Part shown: in pieces, positions 58,290 to 64,000 of the stretch
How the letters are laid out: every line of letters starts with the position of its first letter
How positions within the stretch are numbered: the stretch's first letter is position 1
Notes under the pieces: model-generated
The model's database searches: none
What the model saw: the letters and a program-made list of their open reading frames with translations, nothing else
Told to the model about the DNA's origin: nothing
Made by a program: the position numbers and the translations under genes
NCBI RefSeq assembly: GCF_041296385.1
Contig: NC_091023.1
Coordinates: forward strand, 12,028,924 to 12,092,923
DNA: 64,000 nucleotides
Origin: Aphelocoma coerulescens
Lineage: Eukaryota; Chordata; Aves; Passeriformes; Corvidae
Reading direction: 5' to 3'

Positions 58290-59564
58290 CTAAAATAGAA
58301 AAAGAAAATATTTCCATTCTTTTGGATGTCAAAGCCAAAAAGCATTAATAGCATTCTTTAAAAATACAAAAAATACTCCACACTACTACTGAAAGATATG
58401 TGGTTCTTTACTGGCATGTCACACACCAGTGTTTTGAGGACGAAACTCATTTCCATGAATCACCTAAAACTCTGATTCCTGAAGTTTATGTCAATATGAG
58501 TATTGTTAAGTTCTTCTGTGTGAATTCACTGCAGACTTCACTTCCATAAAATGGAAGTAGTCAGATTAGGAAAGTAGGAAAATACATTGAAGAAATCTTC
58601 GGTACACAGGGGAAGTAAGTAAATGTTTGGTTTTTTTAAAATTTGGTTTTGTTTAATGAAAAAGATATTGCACAATTGGAAGGGCCTATGAAAAATCATG
58701 CAGTATTGGATTCTGCAACTCTTCGACAAACCCACCAAAAATAAAATGGTTTGGGTTATTATTTCTGTGGGCTCACTTTTTGTTAATGATTGGATTTGAT
58801 TATTAAGGACTTCTTCAAAACACTTAATGAGGTCTTTGAAGTAAAAACTTGTCATCATTTCCCATTTTTTTGGCAGATTTTCAGAAATCATCAGACTCTG
58901 ATGGCAGAGTCTGACATAACCAAAAGTAAGGGGCTGGTTAACTGGAATTCTCTGGATTTACAGCTGCCATGGTGGTTGCCCAGACTAGACTTTCCTTGCT
59001 GCAGTATTGACACAGCCAGTGGACATAGGAGGGCACTGATTTATCAGCTGCCAACATCTTTGTTCTGCTTCCTGAACACCAGGACTACAAGGACAAATCT
59101 GAAAAATCTCTCCCAGTCTGTGTATCCTGTCTTTTTAAAAAGTGGCTGAGAGGAAAATGAGTCAGATAAAGTGAGGAATGAGCCAAGGGGCTAGAGAGCT
59201 CCGCTGGATCCTTGTACTTCAGTATCTATAATCAAAACATACATATTATGTTCATGTTCAGCTACCATTACTATTGGTGCTTTATCAATAGCATTGGGAT
59301 TAGCACTGGTGTTGTTAGACAGTGGTCTAATGAGGCTTATGGGACAGGAGACAACATGGGTTGGAGCCAGGGTTAGTCATGGAGAGAGAGAATAGAGAAA
59401 ACCTAGAGAGAGACAAGATACTATGCAATTTCTAGATGTTCAGTTGGAGTTAGAAAATGCCATGTTTAATTTAAATAATAAAATCTTTTAGAAGCTTAGT
59501 ACAAAACTGTTAGCAAAATGACACATAGTGGTAGTGAAGTTCACAATTAAAGGAAGTCACTTAC

Positions 59565-59701
59565 GCTGGTGGACTGTCTCCACAGTACTTCCCAATTCTT
59601 TTAGCATCATTGATTTCCCCACCATTAAACACTGCAACATAGTCATATCTGCAGTAGTTGTCTCTCTCCACATCAAATTTCTCAAACTTCAACTCTATTA
59701 G
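59565..59701 (-). CDS. PCOLCE2: PCOLCE2 exon, CUB2 middle
   Basis: Acceptor tccctttag, donor gtaagt. It codes [20 protein letters not shown], then [20 protein letters not shown] and GDSPPA. It holds the acidic residues (Glu of FEKFD, Asp of RYDY) that coordinate calcium in CUB domains and the second cysteine pair. Nearly identical to human. Ends two bases into an Ala codon. Confidence 0.96.
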
Positions 59702-62661
59702 CTAAAGGGAAAATGGAAATAACTCATTAAGGTTTTGACATGCAGAATTTATTAATACTTCTTGTAGTAAATGACATCTTCATATGAAGTACTATTTAAT
59801 TTTTCTTTCTATAAAGGAAAATTTCTTAATCCACTTAATTGTAAAGTATTTTAATCCACATGGCCTCTCCAACTAATAGTTCGGCATATGACTCTAATAT
59901 TCTGTAAAATGTTTTCTTCTCAAATGTATGCAAGTAACTTCTGATAGTTATTTTTCTGAGTGAATTATAGTAGGTGTTAGGTGTTACAATGCTCTTAAAA
60001 TAACTACAGCCAAGTGTAAATGACAGAAAAGGGGCTTTTAATGTCATTGCATCATTCAAGATATGCTAAAGAAAAAGCAAAGGCAAAGTTGATACGAGCT
60101 ATTTCACTGACTTCATTAACAGCACGGCCTGAATCACTGTGGTTGCCAATGCTGTGTATACGTGATGCAGAATTAAAAACATTAGAAATTAAAATGTTGA
60201 TAAAAAAAAAATTAGCACATAGTAAGACTAAAATCAAGAGAAAGTAAGTACTTAAAAGAATTGTGTTTCCATGTTAGATTTCCACAACTGTTGAGGCTTT
60301 ACAAGTCATAAATGAGAACTAGTGTAACTCTGGTATTTCCAGTACTTATGCTTATCTCCAGTGACTTGTATTTATGGAATTTTCTACTTAAGGAAGAAAA
60401 ACAATGTACAAGAAAACAGAAATGGAATCTACTGCTCTGAAATGAAGTCCTACAGAATGACTCTGTCAGTCATATGTGGCAAGGAAGGGAAACACAGCCT
60501 AACTGCTGCATGGAAACAGAGGTAATATATGCATTTAGGTTGCTTCTTTAGATGAAGCACAACAGTATTTAAATCACCTTCCCATAAATAGCATAAATAA
60601 GTTGAATGACAACACTGATTTGTGTTGACTGTCGATCAACCTTTTTAAAGGTCTGACTCAAAGAAAGATGGTATTAAATCTTCTAAGACTGTACAAAGAA
60701 AAAGAAGTAATTTGTACATGGCATATACTTTATTTGATTTACTGACATAGTAAAAATTATCTTGTTCTACATTCGTAGTAATGATAGCCTGTTATCACCT
60801 GATGTGTTAGTTTTGCTTGCATATAGTTTTCCACTATTAAGATGTTTAAGGCATAACTTTGTTTCCCATAAAGTGTAAGTAACCTTGGGGGACTTGGTTT
60901 CAGAGATGACTAACAGGCGTTTCAAAACCCTCAGTATCATGATGAAAAAATGCACTTTAAATAGAATACCCATCTGAATAACATGCTTGTGATGAAAAAA
61001 GATGGTATAGAAAGAAGGAATGCAACTGGGAATGGAAATGCTAAATTTTTCCATAGCAGGCAAAACAGCAGGCCATAATAACAACTTTACTATTGTTCAA
61101 TAAGTGCACTTTACACTATAAGTATTTCATGGTAGAATAGAAGCTCCTCATAATCAGGTGAAGCTCCTTCATCTTTCTGTAATAAATGAAGTAATTGGTT
61201 TGTATTTGAAGCAACAAAATAAGAGTGCCTTGTTTTATTGCTCATGTGCTTATGAAAGGGAAATAAGAGACAATGGCATCTAAATTCTGGCAAATGGAAG
61301 ACTGGGGAGCTTGTTATGTGCACTTGAAGAGAGATGCTCAATTCACTACTTCATGGAAAATGGCTTTTGTCACTGTCAAAACCCTGCCTTTTTTCCATGC
61401 AAACAACCATTGTTGAAGTACATGAATACTATATATTTGGAAACAGGTAGATTTATGGAACAGAATCATCAAAAGGCACAGGACATAATGCCCTTATTTT
61501 TATGCCTATATAGCCTTTCTTAAATCTTCACTATGAGCTTAGGAAAAGTTCTTAGGCTTATTGAGAGACATTTGGAAAGAACCAAAGTAATCTGCAGTTT
61601 ACAGATAAGGGTTTAAAAATCACTGCCTATCTATAGGATTGTTAAATGACCTGTATCTAGCAAACAAGGAATGTGGATTAAAAAGGACTACAGGAAAGAC
61701 TAAGCTGACACACTACTTCAGTTCAAGGGAGGAACTGTCTTGGTAAATGGAAAAGTAGGAAAGATCAGAAGAATATATTTATCTGGGGCAGCTTTTTTTA
61801 TTTCAAGGATTAGTCATGAGCAGAAGATGAAGAGGAAAGTTGTCTTTATATGTAAATGAATTTTAAAAGCTGGATGTGGGAAGAAAAGCAACCTACCAAA
61901 CATGCTTGTCAACCAAAACATTCAATCATTGTAGACCTCCTGCTAAGATACAGAGCAGATGGCTCAGTGGCAACCAGAAAATGTGCAGCTAGGACTGAGA
62001 TTAGCCCTACAGTGTAGGGAACCACACTTGTGTTTGCCATGCATGGCACAAGAGCCCTCTCAGTCTGCTGTCACATCTCCTCAGGTCTTAATGAAGTGGT
62101 AACATATGCTCTCATAGCATCTGGCTAATTAAGCAACCATGTTATGTGGAGCCTTCAAAAAAAAAAAAAAAGAAACAAACTGCTTTTATAAACTTATCAG
62201 CTCTACCTGGGTACCTCAATAATAAACTGCAGCAACACCAAAAATGCTCAAATGTTGTTAGACTTAAATGCAGCACTGATCATCATCATGTTTGGTGCTG
62301 AGATGATCACCTGCCCTAACTTAATTTGCATGGTATTTTTTAAATTAGCAAAAATACTTTTAAAACCCCCTGGTTTAAAAGCCTCACCAATCACATAAGC
62401 TTTAATGGGTTTCATTTAGAGGAGAATACTAGAGCGTGGCCCTGCTGAGGAAGCACAGGAGCCACGGGGACGAGACAGGAGAGGAAGGTGGGATGGCCGG
62501 AGCGTAGCTGTGTCTGTGCTCGCTGCCCCTGCCCAGCCTGGTATCAGCCAGGTGGCACTGCAGTATCCCAGGGCAGCGCGGGCAGCCGGCTGCTCTGAGG
62601 TGTTGGTCCCTGCAGGCACTGGAAGCTGAGCTGTGCCCGCAGGGCGATGGCAGCGCCTTAC

Positions 62662-62786
62662 CTGGTTCTTCGGGGCCACGATGTGCCAGGAACAGGTGAC
62701 TCCCGCGGGGTAGTCCCGCTCTGGCCAGTTGGGCGTGTGAAAGGAGCCCGACGGCTTCTCCAGTCGTCCCCCGCAGTACTGGTCCC
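62662..62786 (-). CDS. PCOLCE2: PCOLCE2 exon, CUB2 N-terminal half
   Basis: Read on the minus strand: acceptor gctgcattgcag, donor gtaagg. It codes (G)[20 protein letters not shown], then [20 protein letters not shown], with the first two cysteines of CUB2 and the conserved Pro-Ser-Gly-Ser and Pro-Asn-Trp-Pro motifs. The first two bases complete a codon from an exon outside the window. The exon is embedded in unusually GC-rich sequence. Confidence 0.94.
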
Positions 62787-62789
62787 CTG

Positions 62790-63130
62790 CAATGCAGCAC
62801 AGCGCGCTGCCCTGAGCACGGCGGGAGCTGGTGCCGCCCCGAGGTGCTGCAGGGCCTCGCTGAGGGAGCCCGGCCGCCGCTGCCACAGCCCCACCACAGA
62901 CACGGCCGAGCCCTCCGGCTCAGCTGGGGGCACCTCTGGGAAAACACAGTTAATAAAGGGCAGCAAAACAAAGAGAGAGGAGCATTCCTGCAAATACTGG
63001 GGCTGGAGGAGGAGGAGAAGCCGGAGGTACTGGAGGAGCCATCCCCGCAGCCCATGAGGCAGCGGTGGTGGGGCTGACAGGCATTCCCAAAGGAACTGCA
63101 GCCTGTGGAGTGTTCTTGATGGAGAAGGGT
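62790..63130 (-). mobile_element. GC-rich interspersed-repeat-like block beside PCOLCE2 CUB2 exon
   Basis: Read on the minus strand, the block from about 63130 down to about 62870 resembles a common bird repeat as I remember it. The segments are ctgcagttcctttggg, a gatgcctgtc-like phrase, gggctgcggggatggct, and later ccagaggtgcc with gagggctcggcc. The family name (CR1-related or other) is uncertain, and the borders are approximate. The GC-rich sequence continues through the coding exon to about 62430. Confidence 0.4.
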
Positions 63131-63299
63131 CTTTTTCTTCCATATCTCCTGCCCTCAGTTCCAAATTAAAAAACTCCATCAGGGATGTAATCCTTATTTA
63201 CAATATTATGAATCTTCTTAATTAAATTAACTGTATTGGGTCACAATTTTTTAATATATCTTTCAAGAAGTCATTGATACAAGGTTACAACTTGAAGGG

Positions 63300-63880
63300 C
63301 TGATAAATTACTCATCACCTGCACTGTGTCTGCCCAACAACCTGTCTAGTCTGATATCATCCAAAAGCAAAAACCTTGAAAAAGAGTCACTAACTAGGAC
63401 AATACCACCTCCTTCTGACCTCCCAGCTTCTCACTGGTCATACTCTTCCCAAGCACCAGGCAATGCCTTTATGTTTAATAATACCTGATGAATTTTGCTT
63501 TGATATGTTTTTGTTTTTAAACCAGGGTAGAAATGGGCAATCCACAATATCCCCTGGCACAGCATTCTACCTCTAGGTCACAGAGAAAAATCTCCCTCTC
63601 CTTTCCTTCGCAGTCATTTGCTTGTCTGGTTTTTATATCAGAAGAGGTGGACTGTGGTCCCCATTCACTTTCTCCATACCAGTCATGACTTTAAAGCCCT
63701 CTCCTACAGTCCCTTTGACCTTCTCTTTTCCAGCATGAAGAAGTTCATGCTGTGCAGTTGATCTTTGTGTATGTGATGTTTTTTTAACTCTATCATACTT
63801 GTCTCTGATTCCTTCTGATAATTTTATCATATTCAGTTCTGAGATGGGAACATCAGAAAGGCACACTTTATTCAAGATGT
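63300..63880 (-). mobile_element. Old CR1/L3-like LINE fossil
   Basis: On the minus strand the segment around 63620-63730 (ggagagggctttaaagtcatga, interrupted here for length, then ctggtatggagaaagtgaat) and the one around 63530-63580 (ccaggggatattgtgga) match the 3' region of ancient amniote CR1-type LINEs. It is heavily diverged, with no open frame. Limits are approximate and the subfamily is not assigned. Confidence 0.5.
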
Positions 63881-64000
63881 ACATGCATTATGGATTTATA
63901 ATGGCATAATTTTTTGTTGTTATTGTTTGGTCTTTATTTTATTTTGTAAAAATTTTAAGTTTCTGTTTCTTTTTTGATACCTATTAAGCACTGGATTGAT

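Larger units (their letters stand above)
51101..62661. other. PCOLCE2 introns, non-coding content
   Basis: AT-rich introns (51101-52695, 52864-54867, 54952-58134, 58290-59564, 59702-62661). They hold a GC-richer patch at about 54050-54200 (unidentified), a 15-bp direct repeat at 57954-57990, a poly-A run near 62157-62171, and only short chance frames (the longest, 119 codons, at 58790-59149). No gene or identifiable transposon recognised. GC rises sharply from about 62430. Confidence 0.55.
50563..64000 (-). other. PCOLCE2: PCOLCE2 gene, 3' part (last six coding exons)
   Basis: PCOLCE2 encodes procollagen C-endopeptidase enhancer 2, a secreted glycoprotein that binds the procollagen C-propeptide through its CUB domains and speeds cleavage by BMP1/tolloid proteinases. 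Six exons on the minus strand join in phase to 806 nt. They give about 267 residues: CUB2, a Thr/Pro-rich linker and the C-terminal NTR (netrin-like) domain. The corresponding part of human PCOLCE2 (415 aa) is the same length within a residue or two. Exons for the signal peptide and CUB1 are not seen between 62787 and 64000, so they and the promoter lie beyond the window. PCOLCE2 rather than PCOLCE is indicated by sequence and by position next to TRPC1. Confidence 0.95.

Noticed and set aside
58538..59149. 117- and 119-codon frames on opposite strands in a PCOLCE2 intron
   Set aside because: Located just beyond true exon 58135-58289, AT-rich, with no homology recognised; both strands being open suggests chance.
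62416..63179. Overlapping frames of 136-208 codons on both strands near PCOLCE2 exon 4
   Set aside because: Only the 62662-62786 minus segment matches PCOLCE2. The rest is GC-rich intron or repeat with frames open by composition.
62787..64000. Search for PCOLCE2 CUB1 or signal-peptide exons
   Set aside because: No segment on the minus strand reads as the expected CUB1 motifs, so these exons must lie beyond the window.

Overview
The window is a piece of a vertebrate nuclear genome, most likely a bird. Long AT-rich introns with GT-AG borders separate short conserved exons. A textbook 3' end of a CR1 non-LTR retrotransposon, the dominant bird interspersed repeat, lies at the left edge. Three protein-coding genes are recognisable from their proteins: PLS1 (I-plastin) and TRPC1 on the plus strand, and the 3' part of PCOLCE2 on the minus strand. 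The same three genes are neighbours in this order on human 3q23, so this is ordinary conserved amniote synteny. There are no operons, tRNAs, rRNAs or CRISPR arrays. I could reconstruct all coding exons of PLS1 (15 exons, 630 aa) and TRPC1 (13 exons, 781 aa with the cassette exon, 747 without). The last six coding exons of PCOLCE2 are also present (about 267 aa: CUB2, linker, NTR). Phases agree at every junction.

Layout: 1-340 is the CR1 end. 341-4453 is non-coding sequence before the first coding exon of PLS1. 4454-about 28310 is PLS1, with two EF-hands followed by four calponin-homology domains and a 3'UTR of about 0.8-1.05 kb. About 29000-29740 is a CpG island carrying the TRPC1 promoter, 5'UTR and first exon. 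TRPC1 then runs to about 48200, coding ankyrin repeats, six membrane segments with the pore, the TRP box and a C-terminal coiled coil. 48210-50560 is a convergent intergenic gap. From about 50563 to the right edge is PCOLCE2 on the minus strand. Its CUB1, signal-peptide exons and promoter lie beyond base 64000. The right end also holds a GC-rich repeat-like block against PCOLCE2 exon 4 and an older CR1/L3-like fossil.

The genes do not form a pathway. I-plastin bundles actin under calcium control in microvilli and stereocilia. TRPC1 is a subunit of calcium-permeable cation channels. PCOLCE2 is a secreted enhancer of procollagen C-proteinase. I found no clearly new biological system. The most useful leads are two possible in-frame cassette exons inside TRPC1 (27 nt at 44000-44026 and 63 nt at 44900-44962) and an out-of-frame upstream ATG overlapping the TRPC1 start. 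Others are a G-quadruplex-prone CCCTG repeat in the TRPC1 5' region, an unidentified coding-like fossil on the minus strand in PLS1 intron 10, and the GC-rich repeat beside a PCOLCE2 splice acceptor. All are inferences from reading the sequence, with no database search.
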